NCBI RefSeq assembly: GCF_023221775.1
Contig: NZ_JAKUDS010000016.1
Span: forward strand, 1-54,631
Length of the DNA: 54,631 bases
Source: Enterococcus cecorum
Lineage (GTDB): Bacteria; Bacillota; Bacilli; Lactobacillales; Enterococcaceae
Direction of reading: 5' to 3'
The notes below the pieces were generated by a model. That model was not told where the DNA came from, made no database searches, and saw only the letters and a program-made list of their open reading frames with translations. Position numbers and translations under genes: made by a program. Of the stretch, positions 11,712 to 20,944 are shown piece by piece. Each line of letters starts with the position of its first letter. Position 1 is the stretch's first letter.

Positions 11712-12650
11712 CTAATAAAGTTCAATTCCTAACATAACAATAAATAGAAATATAATGCCAATCACTTGGATAAATTTGATTGGTTTTTTAATAGCACCTA
11801 GTAATCCAAATTGATCGATGACTAAGCTAGAAATAATTTGGCCCACAAATGAAAGAGTGACCACCGCTCCAGTGCCAATTAATGGTGCTAAATACGCATT
11901 ACAAAAGACATAGCTTGCTCCGAAAAAGCCGGCAAAATAAACATATTTTGGTGCCTGTTTAAGGATGCTTAATTGTAATTTTCGATAAGATTTTTCAGAT
12001 AATACAACAACTAAAACTAAAAATGTACCAATCGAAAATGAAATAAAAGCTGCGTGGATAGATGAGTGCAGTTGTTTACCTAAAAATCCATTAATAGCGA
12101 CTTGCGTAGACATTAACATACCAGCCACAATACCAGTTAGTTGCCAAAGAAATTTGGAAGGAACAGGTTCTTTCGTTTCTTTCATGAATTGGCGTTTTTG
12201 TTGCAGGTAACTTGGTAAAAATACAATTAAAAGTACGCCCACAATTAGTGAAATAAGTCCTAAAAAGTGAATGAAAGATAATGGACGTAGCAAGGTGTGA
12301 AATAAGCCAAAATGATCAATGAGAATTGACATCAATAATTGGCCTAAAATAGGTAATATGACTGTCTGAACACTACCTAAAATCGGGAAAAGTAGAATAT
12401 TCGCTGTTAGTCCAAGCATTCCGAGTAAACCACCAAGATAGGCCCACCAAGGAGTTCTGGCAAAAACATCTGAGGTAATCAATAAGGGCCCCCCTTGAAA
12501 AATCGCAATCACTGCTAAAAAGAGTGTACCGATAGCAAATGAAAATAAAGAAGCTAAAAAAGGCGATTGTACGATACCTCTCATTTTTGAATTAAAAGCT
12601 GTTTGTATCGGTAAAAGACTTCCAACAAATAGTCCGAGTAATAGATACAT
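11712..12650 (-). CDS. YdcZ/DUF606-type membrane protein (DMT superfamily)
   Basis: Integral membrane protein of 312 aa with about ten hydrophobic segments in two tandem halves. Each half carries a related sequence (for example LLGLFVGSLLPIQTAFNSKMR in half one and LTGIVAGMLMSTQVAINGFLG in half two), the mark of DUF606 duplicated transporters. Substrate unknown. It is divergent from the threonine-aldolase-like gene and shares its message with the downstream YgbA-like gene. Confidence 0.8.
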   Translation of the reverse strand: MYLLLGLFVGSLLPIQTAFNSKMRGIVQSPFLASLFSFAIGTLFLAVIAIFQGGPLLITSDVFARTPWWAYLGGLLGMLGLTANILLFPILGSVQTVILPILGQLLMSILIDHFGLFHTLLRPLSFIHFLGLISLIVGVLLIVFLPSYLQQKRQFMKETKEPVPSKFLWQLTGIVAGMLMSTQVAINGFLGKQLHSSIHAAFISFSIGTFLVLVVVLSEKSYRKLQLSILKQAPKYVYFAGFFGASYVFCNAYLAPLIGTGAVVTLSFVGQIISSLVIDQFGLLGAIKKPIKFIQVIGIIFLFIVMLGIELY

Positions 12651-12747
12651 GTACGCACCTCCAAAAGATCTATGTTTATTTTACCACATTCGTATTTTTA
12701 TTCACAAGGCTAGGATAGAGTTTACATAATACTGATATAAATCGAAA

Positions 12748-12776
12748 TTGTATTTAAGAAACAGATTTGATACAAT
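12748..12776 (+). promoter_or_regulatory. Promoter for threonine-aldolase-like gene
   Basis: TTGTAT and TACAAT are separated by exactly 17 bp. The -10 ends 25 bp before the coding start, which is preceded by AAAAAGGAGG. Confidence 0.7.
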
Positions 12777-12801
12777 ATCTAAAAAAAGGAGGAATGTTTG
12801 A

Positions 12802-13827
12802 ATGCTTTCGTTTGAATCAGATTATACTGAAGGCGCGCACCCTAAAATATTAGAAAAATTTATCCAAACTAATTTCGAACAATTACCAGGTTATGGCTCT
12901 GATGATTATACAAAACAAGCAAAGAAAAAAATTAAAGCGGCTTGTCAATTACCAGATGCAGATGTTCATTTTTTAGTTGGAGGCACCCAAACCAATCAAA
13001 TTATTATTGATACAATGTTAGCTCCATATGAAGGTGTCATTGCTTGCCAAACAGGTCATGTTGCCTCACATGAAGCTGGAGCCATTGAATTTACCGGTCA
13101 TAAAGTTTTAACACTACCTGAAAATTTAGGGAAAATGTCCGCACAAGATCTGAGTCAATTATTACAGGTATTTTACTCAGATGAAAATCATGAACATATG
13201 GTATTTCCAGGAATGGTCTATCTTTCTTTCCCAACTGAATATGGCACACTATATACTAAAGATGAATTACTTGCAATCAAAGCTATCTGTCAAACCTATC
13301 AAATTCCACTATATATTGATGGCGCAAGATTAGGTTATGGACTTAAAGCTGCTGATTGTGATTTGACACTCCCTGAATTAGCACAACTTGCGGATGTATT
13401 TTATATTGGTGGGACAAAAGTAGGTGCTTTATGTGGTGAAGCGGTGGTATTCACTAAAGGTAATACGCCTAAACATTTTATTACGCAAATCAAGCAACAT
13501 GGTGCTCTTTTAGCCAAAGGAAGGGTGTTAGGGATTCAATTCGATACTTTATTTACTGATAATCTTTATTTTGAAATGAGTCAAAATGCGATTGAGCGTG
13601 CGGATGAAATTAGAATATTACTTAAGGAAAGAAAATACCCATTCTTCATTGAAACAACGACTAATCAAATTTTTGTTATCGTTGAAAATCAAAAATTAAG
13701 TCAACTTCAAGAACAGGTAAGAGTCGGTTTTTGGGAAAATTATGATGAAAGTCATACGGTGATTCGTTTTGCAACAAGTTGGGCTACTACTAAAGAGCAA
13801 GTACAAAAATTAAAAGGAATCTTATAG
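12802..13827 (+). CDS. Low-specificity L-threonine aldolase-like PLP enzyme
   Basis: Fold-type I PLP enzyme of the beta-eliminating lyase/threonine aldolase family (341 aa), expected to cleave threonine or allo-threonine to glycine and acetaldehyde. PGYGSDDYTKQA near residue 30, FLVGGTQTNQ near 57, the IDGARLGYG Asp/Arg segment near 173 and the Schiff-base Lys in YIGGTKVGALCGE near 205 are visible. Its own promoter precedes it and a terminator follows, so it is monocistronic. Exact substrate range is not determined by sequence. Confidence 0.85.
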   Translation: MLSFESDYTEGAHPKILEKFIQTNFEQLPGYGSDDYTKQAKKKIKAACQLPDADVHFLVGGTQTNQIIIDTMLAPYEGVIACQTGHVASHEAGAIEFTGHKVLTLPENLGKMSAQDLSQLLQVFYSDENHEHMVFPGMVYLSFPTEYGTLYTKDELLAIKAICQTYQIPLYIDGARLGYGLKAADCDLTLPELAQLADVFYIGGTKVGALCGEAVVFTKGNTPKHFITQIKQHGALLAKGRVLGIQFDTLFTDNLYFEMSQNAIERADEIRILLKERKYPFFIETTTNQIFVIVENQKLSQLQEQVRVGFWENYDESHTVIRFATSWATTKEQVQKLKGIL

Positions 13828-13833
13828 TTTTGA

Positions 13834-13873
13834 ACAATCGATATGCTTTGATGGTATATCGGTTGTTTTTATT
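13834..13873 (+). terminator. Terminator after threonine-aldolase-like gene
   Basis: ACAATCGATAT pairs with ATATCGGTTGT (one G-T) around an 11-nt loop, followed by TTTTATTT. A weak promoter for the RNA that follows may overlap it. Confidence 0.75.
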
Positions 13874-13883
13874 TAGGTTATGA

Positions 13884-14127
13884 GAAGGGTCGAACAGCTA
13901 CAAGTAAAAGGATATCCATCGACTTGGGCAAATACGAGAAAATTCATGTGTTGCCTACTGCTTAGAAAATTGGATGAAAGGAGATGTTCTAAGCAGTAGG
14001 GTGAATTTTCCGAGTATTTAGTTGATTGATACCGAGAAAGCTAATATTGTCCTGAATGACAGGAAAATCCATCGCATTATAAGATTTTCCTAGGCAGTCC
14101 GGCTTAGATGCGATGTAGCTACCCTTC
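13884..14127 (+). ncRNA. Candidate structured RNA of unknown class (P1 helix, long arm, pseudoknot)
   Basis: About 244 nt fold into one unit. The ends pair: GAAGGGT (13884-13890) with ACCCTTC (14121-14127), then after a 5-nt CGAAC bulge AGCTAC (13896-13901) with GTAGCT (14115-14120). Inside is a long arm, 13931-14018: AATAC/GTATT, AAAATTCA/TGAATTTT and a perfect 14-bp CCTACTGCTTAGAA/TTCTAAGCAGTAGG. The 3' part holds interleaved helices, AGGAAAATC (14061-14069) with GATTTTCCT (14083-14091) and CATCGCAT (14070-14077) with ATGCGATG (14108-14115), an H-type pseudoknot. TTGATG-16 bp-TATTTA at 13848-13875 would start transcription at about 13884. It could be a cis leader of the next gene or a free sRNA. 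It does not match tmRNA, RNase P or T-box features I know. Confidence 0.6.
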
Positions 14128-14200
14128 GAATACCGTTTTAAGTTACGCTTAAGTTTAAAATGATTCAATAAAGTTATCAAAAATAGAGAGGAAGATTGGC

Positions 14201-15766
14201 TTGAAAGTATCTCGCAAGTTTTCTATAGTTGCTATTGGCTTATTCCTAGTTGTAGGAACGATAACTAGCTATGATATCATTCAAAAACATCGCTCATCAG
14301 AAACTGTGAAAATGGTACAGACAACGCAAAGTAATTTGGTGGATCGCTTGACTTCAGCAACTGGATCAACCATTCATGTATTAAATTATAGCGATTTGGC
14401 TATTGAAAAGATGGCGGATGTCTATCAATTATCGACACAGGAAAAAATTCAAGAGCAATTATTACAATTGATTGAATCGCAAACAGCAACCTTTACGCAA
14501 CCGCTGATTGTATCAAATCCATTTTTAACCAATACCACTGGCTTATATTTGGCTTTTTCCACAGATGAAGCAGTAAAAATTTCTTATCGTATTGATGCTC
14601 AAGGATATCCATCGTTTGAAAAAAATTTGAAACAAAATGAAGAATATGCGACGAGTCATCAGTATCAAATCATTGGCTGTATTCCAAATGTTGATAATCT
14701 CATTACCTTGACTGCGACTACTCAAGATGGGCAACAGCAGCAGATGCAGTTTCACTACACACCGCCTAGGTATATTCGTGCAGAAATGCCGATTGTTAAT
14801 TATAATTCCATTCGCTTAGTTTTTAATAATCAGCAAGAAATGTTTATGGCTGTCTCAGATTCAAAAATTGTAAAGATCAATGCGTTAGGGAAAGTTAAAC
14901 AAGTTCTTGATTTAGCAAATACCGACTATCTTATACATCATGATTACATATTGAATGATAAGAATCAATTGATAGCTTTAGCAACAAGTAAAACTGCTAA
15001 AAAACAAGCAGGCTATGTAGAAGATCGCATCATAACTATTGATTTATCCACGCAAGAAGTCACAGAGATTGCTAATTTTGAAGAACTTTTCCCTGATTTA
15101 TATCAAAAAGCAACAGGAATTGAAGAACATAGCAACAATAAAGGGTATTTAGATCCTGTTCATATCAATAGTCTTCAATTAACAGATAATCAGCAACTCT
15201 TGGTCAGCTCTCGGAAAACTTCGACCATTATCGCTTTGAAACCAGATGAAAATGGAGCCTATCAAGTAGAGTATATGATGGGGGATGAAGCAATTTGGCA
15301 GGGAGTAGGAGAGTGCGGCCAATTATTGCTAGAAAAAGAAGGTAGTTTTACTTCTCAATATGGACAACATTCAATTACGCATGAGACAGCAGAAGATTTT
15401 TCAGCTGGCCAATATTATTTGAGCTTTTTTAATAATAATTCGACTATTATGGATTCGCGGACTGATATATCTTTAGCGGAAATTGCAGATGAGACAGCAG
15501 GAAAAACTTCAAAATATATGAAATATCTAGTAGATGAAAAGACCAACTCCTACAAATTGGTGGAGAGTTTTGATGTTCCTTATTCCGCTTATGTGTCAAG
15601 TGTCCAGAATTATCAAAATCATATTATTGTTGATTCCGGTCAACAAGCTACTTTTGCAGAATATACGAGTTCAGGTAAAATGATTCAACGGTTTACACAA
15701 AAAACGGATACAAAATATTTATATCGTGTCTATAAATATGATTTTAAAAACTATTATTTTGATTAA
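14201..15766 (+). CDS. Membrane-anchored arylsulfotransferase (ASST)-like protein
   Basis: A 521-aa protein with one N-terminal hydrophobic anchor (about residues 7-24), so most of it is outside the cell. Residues about 40-185 look like the beta-sandwich N-terminal domain of bacterial ASST. The remainder resembles the ASST propeller: DPVHINSLQL near 317 followed by LLVSSRKTS, a QYGQHS segment near 388 and FFNNNST near 408, which correspond to the His/Arg active-site region. Such enzymes move sulfate between phenols. The true substrate here is unknown. The start is TTG with GAGAGG about 8 nt upstream. The preceding structured RNA may be its leader. Confidence 0.6.
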   Translation: MKVSRKFSIVAIGLFLVVGTITSYDIIQKHRSSETVKMVQTTQSNLVDRLTSATGSTIHVLNYSDLAIEKMADVYQLSTQEKIQEQLLQLIESQTATFTQPLIVSNPFLTNTTGLYLAFSTDEAVKISYRIDAQGYPSFEKNLKQNEEYATSHQYQIIGCIPNVDNLITLTATTQDGQQQQMQFHYTPPRYIRAEMPIVNYNSIRLVFNNQQEMFMAVSDSKIVKINALGKVKQVLDLANTDYLIHHDYILNDKNQLIALATSKTAKKQAGYVEDRIITIDLSTQEVTEIANFEELFPDLYQKATGIEEHSNNKGYLDPVHINSLQLTDNQQLLVSSRKTSTIIALKPDENGAYQVEYMMGDEAIWQGVGECGQLLLEKEGSFTSQYGQHSITHETAEDFSAGQYYLSFFNNNSTIMDSRTDISLAEIADETAGKTSKYMKYLVDEKTNSYKLVESFDVPYSAYVSSVQNYQNHIIVDSGQQATFAEYTSSGKMIQRFTQKTDTKYLYRVYKYDFKNYYFD

Positions 15767-15770
15767 AATC

Positions 15771-15808
15771 AACCAGCCATCAAAGCTAATCAATGATGGC
15801 TGGTTTTG
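15771..15808. terminator. Bidirectional terminator (ASST-like gene / xerS)
   Basis: AACCAGCCATCA and TGATGGCTGGTT form a perfect 12-bp stem with T or T-rich runs on both sides, between convergent genes. Confidence 0.85.
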
Positions 15809-15810
15809 TG

Positions 15811-16932
15811 TTAATCGTATAAATGATTCATGATATTGACTTGTTCTTTGGCGCCAATGTGGGTATAGATACTAGTTGAGTTGGTATTATTTTGACCTAA
15901 TAATTGTGCAGTGGTGACAATTGAGCCGGTTTTTCGATAAATTTGAGTGCCAACGGAGTGTCTAAGTTTATGCGGAGTGGTCCGCTTGTTATAGGCTTTA
16001 GAGTACTTATCAACCATTTTTTCAATCGCATTCGCTTTTAGGCGTTTAGCTGCACCTCCATAAGTTGATAAGAAGAGGGGTTGGACATTTTCTGTAATTT
16101 GATAGGTAGTTTGGCGAGTATCTAGATAGTCAGTAATGTAAGAAATCATAGGAGAGGCTACAGTAACCCAGTCCATTTGTCCACCTTTTCTGATAACCCG
16201 AATATGCATAGATTCGTCCGTTAATTCCATGTCTCGTAGATTAATGTTGACCAATTCGGACAAACGGATACCAGTTCCTAAAAATAATGCCAAGATTGCC
16301 AAGTCACGAATTTTATTTTTTTCAAATGCAGCAATGGCTTGACGGGTGGTGAGTAGTTCTTGATATTGATGATCAATAAATTGTAGAAAAGCTAAGCCTT
16401 CATTATCAAAGAAAATCATAGGTTCCATTTTTTTAGTACGGACACTCATTTTAACAGAATCATTCACATTTTTGACGCCTTGCATTTGATTAGAAGATAA
16501 ATAAGGTTTGTTGGTTTCATCATTAATCGTAGTTGATAAAAAATTAAAGAGTGATCGTAAAGCTGTAAGACTGCGCTTAATGGTACTTTTTGATAAGCCA
16601 GGCAACTCATCTCCAGACTTTTCATATAACGATTGTTTTTCTTTTGAAACATTCTTTTTGCGATTTTGAAGTTCACGTTTGTATAAGCTCAAATCTTTTT
16701 CGGTCAGCACATCTAATTCAGCAATTTGAATATCTTTCATTAATGTTGCTTTTGAATAGCCTTCACGAATAAGCCATTCTAAAAAACGTTTCATTTCTTT
16801 TTGATATTCGAACAATGTGACTGATGAATATTCTTCCTCAATCTTCTTTTGAAAATACTCTTGAGCAAAATCTGGATATTCTGGTAAGTTTTCCAATACT
16901 TTGGCTTTAGCTGTTGCTTGCGTGGCTTGCAT
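15811..16932 (-). CDS. xerS: Tyrosine recombinase XerS
   Basis: Site-specific recombinase of the XerS type, which in streptococci and lactococci resolves chromosome dimers alone at a dif site beside the gene. The 373-aa protein has an N-terminal SAM-like core-binding domain (to about residue 150) and a catalytic domain with Arg in GTGIRLSELVN near 222, HKLRH near 325 and the Tyr nucleophile in TSIYTHIG near 356. RBS AGAAAGGAT lies about 9 nt before the ATG. The 307-bp region upstream carries several inverted repeats but no gene. Confidence 0.85.
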   Translation of the reverse strand: MQATQATAKAKVLENLPEYPDFAQEYFQKKIEEEYSSVTLFEYQKEMKRFLEWLIREGYSKATLMKDIQIAELDVLTEKDLSLYKRELQNRKKNVSKEKQSLYEKSGDELPGLSKSTIKRSLTALRSLFNFLSTTINDETNKPYLSSNQMQGVKNVNDSVKMSVRTKKMEPMIFFDNEGLAFLQFIDHQYQELLTTRQAIAAFEKNKIRDLAILALFLGTGIRLSELVNINLRDMELTDESMHIRVIRKGGQMDWVTVASPMISYITDYLDTRQTTYQITENVQPLFLSTYGGAAKRLKANAIEKMVDKYSKAYNKRTTPHKLRHSVGTQIYRKTGSIVTTAQLLGQNNTNSTSIYTHIGAKEQVNIMNHLYD

Positions 16933-16996
16933 ATTATCTAAATCCTTTCTAAAACTTTATAAAAACCTTTAATGTATCACTATTATCGAAGTGACG

Positions 16997-17034
16997 ATTA
17001 AAAGACTAAAAACCGATGGAGGATGTCTTTTAAT
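16997..17034 (-). repeat. Inverted repeat in xerS upstream region
   Basis: ATTAAAAGAC (16997-17006) and GTCTTTTAAT (17025-17034) are perfect 10-bp arms around 18 nt. A third TCTTTTAAT lies at 17105-17113. Possible operator, RNA hairpin in the xerS 5' leader or recombinase binding sites; function not known. Confidence 0.45.
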
Positions 17035-17080
17035 ATATAGTAGCAAATTTACTCTTTTATGGTTTACAGAAAACAGTGAT

Positions 17081-17118
17081 TTTCTATAAAACTATATTAA
17101 CATATCTTTTAATAGAAA
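17081..17118. repeat. Imperfect inverted repeat, possible Xer (dif-like) site
   Basis: TTTCTATAAAA (17081-17091) and TTTTAATAGAAA (17107-17118) face each other across 15 nt. The left part, ATTTTCTATAAAACTATA, resembles what I remember of streptococcal difSL. The right arm does not match it well. Location upstream of xerS is what one expects for a XerS target. The rest of 16933-17189 shows no gene. Confidence 0.3.
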
Positions 17119-17189
17119 GCAAATCCCCTTATATCAATATTTGACATTAAAGGACCTATGTGTGAGTCGTTCATAATGAAGCATTAATA

Positions 17190-17224
17190 CAAAAAATCAG
17201 CAGCTCAATGATTGAACTGCTGAT
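17190..17224 (-). terminator. Terminator after apt
   Basis: On the minus strand ATCAGCAGTTCAAT pairs with ATTGAGCTGCTGAT and runs into TTTTTT. It ends the recJ-apt message. Confidence 0.9.
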
Positions 17225-17239
17225 GACTTTTAAAAGATT

Positions 17240-17752
17240 TTAGTAATCCATTAAAGTGATGATGTCATAATCTTTAATTTTATCACGACCATGTAAGTCA
17301 TTTAATTCGATTAAGAAGGCACAACCAGCAACAACACCACCAAGTTGTTCTACAAGATCAATAGTAGCTTTAATAGTACCACCAGTTGCTAATAAGTCAT
17401 CACAGATAAGTACGCGTTGACCAGGTTTAATTGCATCTTCATGAATGGTTAAAGTATCTGTACCGTATTCTAAATCATAAGTGACTTCAATGGTTTTTCG
17501 AGGTAATTTTCCTTTTTTACGTACAGGGGCAAAACCAACACCTAATTCATAAGCAACTGGACAACCAACGATGAATCCTCGTGCTTCTGGTCCAACAACC
17601 ATATCGATTTGTTTTTCTTTTGCGTATTCAACGATTTCGTGAGTTGCTACACGGTAAGCCTCACCATCAGCCATTAATGGTGAAATATCACGGAAAATAA
17701 TACCTTCAGATGGATAGTTTGGAATACTTGCAATGTAATCTTTCAAATTCAT
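17240..17752 (-). CDS. apt: Adenine phosphoribosyltransferase
   Basis: Converts adenine and PRPP to AMP in purine salvage. At 170 aa it is family length, with FRDISPLM near residue 20, [12 protein letters not shown] near 57, [12 protein letters not shown] near 74 and the PRPP-binding [13 protein letters not shown] near 119. It follows recJ after one base pair, an arrangement common in Firmicutes, and shares its transcript. Confidence 0.95.
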   Translation of the reverse strand: MNLKDYIASIPNYPSEGIIFRDISPLMADGEAYRVATHEIVEYAKEKQIDMVVGPEARGFIVGCPVAYELGVGFAPVRKKGKLPRKTIEVTYDLEYGTDTLTIHEDAIKPGQRVLICDDLLATGGTIKATIDLVEQLGGVVAGCAFLIELNDLHGRDKIKDYDIITLMDY

Positions 17753-17753
17753 A

Positions 17754-20069
17754 TTAATGTTCCTCCTGCGAATGGATTAACCAATTCTTTAATGTCTCCA
17801 GATTTGACAGCAAGAAAAATTCTTCTGTTTTAATCTTTTTTAATCTTTTTTGATAAGTTTGACTCTCTGTTAAGCTATGTTTGGGTGGATTTTCGATATA
17901 GCTTAACACGCCATCTTCTATTTTAACAAATTTTAAGTCAAAAAACACCTGAATCATGAAAATTAATAATTTTTTTGGGATTTTGAGATATTTTTCCACT
18001 AAATCAAGCTTATAACGGACATCTATGCGTTTTTGCTGTTGGATAAACTTGAATAATTTTGCAAACTGTTCTTTGCTACCGACACCATCTACATAAGCAT
18101 CTTCATGAGTATAGCATAAGAAATAAACGCGACTAACTGAGAATTGTTGATAAATTTTAAGGTAATCCTCGGCTTGTAATGGACAATCCAAAAATACAAT
18201 TTGTTGATAATTTATAACATCAGTCATTTCATCAACTTCATCCACTAAATAAATCGGCTTATCTAGAACTTTTTGGAAGTTTTTTCGATTTTTTTCATAA
18301 GTAGCAATATATAAAGTAGGTAAATCAAAGTTCAACTGACGATAGAATTTTTTGGAACGATAATCAAACACCTGTAAATCGTCAATCGAAAAATCACTGA
18401 GCATTAATTGACAAGAAGTATTGCCATTCCATTCATTGATACTTAGTTGCCCCACCAAATTGATATTTTCATTTCCTAATTCATCAATGTACATGCCTTG
18501 ATTGAAACCGACGACATCTAATTGATGATTGTTTTCGTCATTCACAACTAGTTTTAAGTGATTTTGATTTGCGCCGATTGCCCTTTTCTGGGATACTTTG
18601 ACATTTTTAAATAGGAAGTTTGGTCTAGGATTATCCATCCCAAATGGTGCCAATGCTTTAAACTGTTCAATTAAAGACACACCAACTTCACTTATCTCAA
18701 TGATTTCGTCAATTTGAAGTGGCAAACCTTCAGCAAAAGTTAAATGCTGACTCAATGCCGCTTGATTCAAATGATCTTGTAATTTAGCAATATTTTCTAA
18801 TTTGATAGTCAGTCCCACAGCAGAATGATGACCACCAAATTTTTCAAACAATTCTCTGACTTGTCCCATACTTTCAAAAAGGTTGAAGCTTTCTACACTT
18901 CGGCCGGATCCTTTTGCCTGATTATTTTCGTTAATAGAAAGAATGATGGTCGGTTTTCCAGTTTCTTTTAAAATTCTACCAGCTACAATACCAAGCACAC
19001 CTTCATGCCAATCTTGTCCAGCAATCACATGAACATAATTCTCGGGATTTATTTTTTCTCTAGCTTGACTGGTGATTTCATCGACTAAATCTTTTCTTTT
19101 TTGGTTCCATAAATCAATTTGTTTGGCTAATTGATAGGCTTCTTCCTCATCAAAAGTCAGCATTAATTGAACCGCTGGATTAGGGTCATCCAGTCTACCT
19201 AAGGCATTTAATCTTGGAGCAAGTGCAAAGCCGATTGTTTGCTCATCTAATTCTTTAGTGTTGACTTCACTGACTTCCATTAAGGTTTTTAACCCGATTC
19301 TTTGTGTTTGTTTCATCATCTCTAGACCTAAGCGTACAAAAATACGATTTTCATCAGTTAAAGAAACCATATCAGCTACCGTACCAATTGCAACTAGCTC
19401 CAATAATTCATAAGGGACTTCTTCAATTAATGCACAGGCTAATTTAAAGGCAACCCCTACTCCAGCCAATTCACCAAAAGGATAATTGCCTTCAGGATGT
19501 CTAGGGTGAACAATGGCAAATGCATCGGGAAGTTGTTCAGGTAATTCATGGTGATCGGTTACTATGACATCTATACCTTGCTGATTAGCATAATCAATAG
19601 CTTCATGACCAGCAACCCCATTATCAACTGTTAAAATTAATTCGATACCTTCTTCAATTTTTTGCCGATAAACATCGACATTAGGTCCATAACCGTCTTT
19701 AAAACGATTAGGCAAATAATGGCTGACATTTGCGCCAAGCATTTCTAAGGTTTCGACAATGACAGAGGTACTTGTGATTCCGTCTGCATCATAATCTCCA
19801 TATACAAGAATAGACTCTCCATTTTCAATTGCAATTTGTAAACGTTCAACTGCTTTTTGCATATCGTGCATTAAAAACGGATCATATAGATTTTCAATAC
19901 TAGGATTTAAAAATTTATTTAGCTTTTCTGGTGTATCTATTTTTCTTTGAACGAGTAACTTTTGAATCACTGGATGGATATTTTGCTGCGTTAAAATATC
20001 GCCAACTTCTGTATTAATCGTTGCTTTTTCTGGATAAATCCAGTGATGAGTGGATTTTCTCAATATCAA
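17754..20069 (-). CDS. recJ: Single-stranded-DNA-specific exonuclease RecJ
   Basis: 5'-3' ssDNA exonuclease for recombination and mismatch/base-excision repair. The DHH catalytic motifs are visible: [12 protein letters not shown] near residue 78, [12 protein letters not shown] near 144, VTDHHELP near 169, [13 protein letters not shown] near 284 and the DHHA1-domain [14 protein letters not shown] and [11 protein letters not shown] (about 385-420). At 771 aa it includes the extra C-terminal domain of Firmicute RecJ. It is immediately followed by apt. Confidence 0.95.
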   Translation of the reverse strand: MILRKSTHHWIYPEKATINTEVGDILTQQNIHPVIQKLLVQRKIDTPEKLNKFLNPSIENLYDPFLMHDMQKAVERLQIAIENGESILVYGDYDADGITSTSVIVETLEMLGANVSHYLPNRFKDGYGPNVDVYRQKIEEGIELILTVDNGVAGHEAIDYANQQGIDVIVTDHHELPEQLPDAFAIVHPRHPEGNYPFGELAGVGVAFKLACALIEEVPYELLELVAIGTVADMVSLTDENRIFVRLGLEMMKQTQRIGLKTLMEVSEVNTKELDEQTIGFALAPRLNALGRLDDPNPAVQLMLTFDEEEAYQLAKQIDLWNQKRKDLVDEITSQAREKINPENYVHVIAGQDWHEGVLGIVAGRILKETGKPTIILSINENNQAKGSGRSVESFNLFESMGQVRELFEKFGGHHSAVGLTIKLENIAKLQDHLNQAALSQHLTFAEGLPLQIDEIIEISEVGVSLIEQFKALAPFGMDNPRPNFLFKNVKVSQKRAIGANQNHLKLVVNDENNHQLDVVGFNQGMYIDELGNENINLVGQLSINEWNGNTSCQLMLSDFSIDDLQVFDYRSKKFYRQLNFDLPTLYIATYEKNRKNFQKVLDKPIYLVDEVDEMTDVINYQQIVFLDCPLQAEDYLKIYQQFSVSRVYFLCYTHEDAYVDGVGSKEQFAKLFKFIQQQKRIDVRYKLDLVEKYLKIPKKLLIFMIQVFFDLKFVKIEDGVLSYIENPPKHSLTESQTYQKRLKKIKTEEFFLLSNLETLKNWLIHSQEEH

Positions 20070-20095
20070 ACGTCCTTTCTATTTTCTTCAATGAA

Positions 20096-20130
20096 TAAGC
20101 TACTATCAAAAATCGCTGGATAGTAGCTTA
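20096..20130. terminator. Hairpin between SDR gene and recJ
   Basis: TAAGCTACTATC and GATAGTAGCTTA form a perfect 12-bp stem. No clean T-run follows on the minus strand, so it may be a weak terminator or an mRNA-stabilising hairpin. Confidence 0.5.
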
Positions 20131-20136
20131 AGAAAA

Positions 20137-20928
20137 TTATTTTTTATTAAAAATACCGCCTGCTAGATAATCACCAATCTTTGGAAATACTTGATAGAAA
20201 AAGGCTGCTGTATTCATCAATCGTGGACGGTTAATTTCACGCTTATTTTTACCAAAAGTATTGACAATTTCTTTCGCGAGGTCATCTGCTTGTAATACCA
20301 TTGCCCCAATTTTATCTAAATAGCTACCATTTGGATCTGCAATATTAAAGAAGTTGGTTTCAATTGGTCCCGGATTGACTGTTGTAACATGGATGCCAAA
20401 AGGTTTTAATTCTAGACGTAATGCATTTGAAAAACCGATTACCGCAAATTTTGTAGCAGAATAAATAGTTGATTTAGGAGTGGCCATTTTGCCTGCCATG
20501 GAAGCAATATTAATGATATGACCTGATTGCCGCAAAACCATCTTTGCCGCAATTTTTTGTGTTAAAAGCATCATTCCTAAAATATTTACTTCAAACATTC
20601 GTCTCGCTTGATTCATATCAAAATCAATGAAATCTTCAAAATAACCAAAACCAGCACAATTTACTAAGACATCAATATTTTTTTCATTGGCATAAATAGC
20701 TTGAACTAAATACTCAATACTTTGAGCATCAGACATATCTACTTTAAACGCATAGCAATGATTTTGACTAAGTTCCTCGCATCTTTCTTTGACTTGTTGT
20801 AATTTATCTACGCTACGAGCACAGGCGATAATGATTGCCCCTTGTTTTGCGGCTTGATAACAAATTTGCTCTCCTAAACCTGAAGAAGCACCAGTGACTA
20901 ATACGACTTTATTTGCTAAATTCTGCAT
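20137..20928 (-). CDS. Short-chain dehydrogenase/reductase
   Basis: Classical SDR of 263 aa: cofactor loop TGASSGLGEQI near residue 14, NCAGFGYF near 90, a catalytic Ser in NIASMAG near 142 and YSATK near 156 (Tyr-x3-Lys). The C-terminal PRLMNTAAFFYQVFPKIGDYLAGGIF may lie at the membrane. Substrate not predictable. It lies 16 bp downstream of rnz and is likely cotranscribed with it. Confidence 0.88.
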   Translation of the reverse strand: MQNLANKVVLVTGASSGLGEQICYQAAKQGAIIIACARSVDKLQQVKERCEELSQNHCYAFKVDMSDAQSIEYLVQAIYANEKNIDVLVNCAGFGYFEDFIDFDMNQARRMFEVNILGMMLLTQKIAAKMVLRQSGHIINIASMAGKMATPKSTIYSATKFAVIGFSNALRLELKPFGIHVTTVNPGPIETNFFNIADPNGSYLDKIGAMVLQADDLAKEIVNTFGKNKREINRPRLMNTAAFFYQVFPKIGDYLAGGIFNKK

Positions 20929-20944
20929 AAGAAAGACTCCTTAT

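Noticed and set aside
13954-14000. The 14-bp inverted repeat alone as a terminator
   Set aside because: No T-run on either strand, a 19-nt loop, and it extends into a longer arm of the larger RNA fold.
13989-14180. 63-codon minus-strand frame in the gap before the ASST-like gene
   Set aside because: It lies across the structured RNA helices, has no convincing RBS and matches no family I recognise. The base pairing explains the sequence better.
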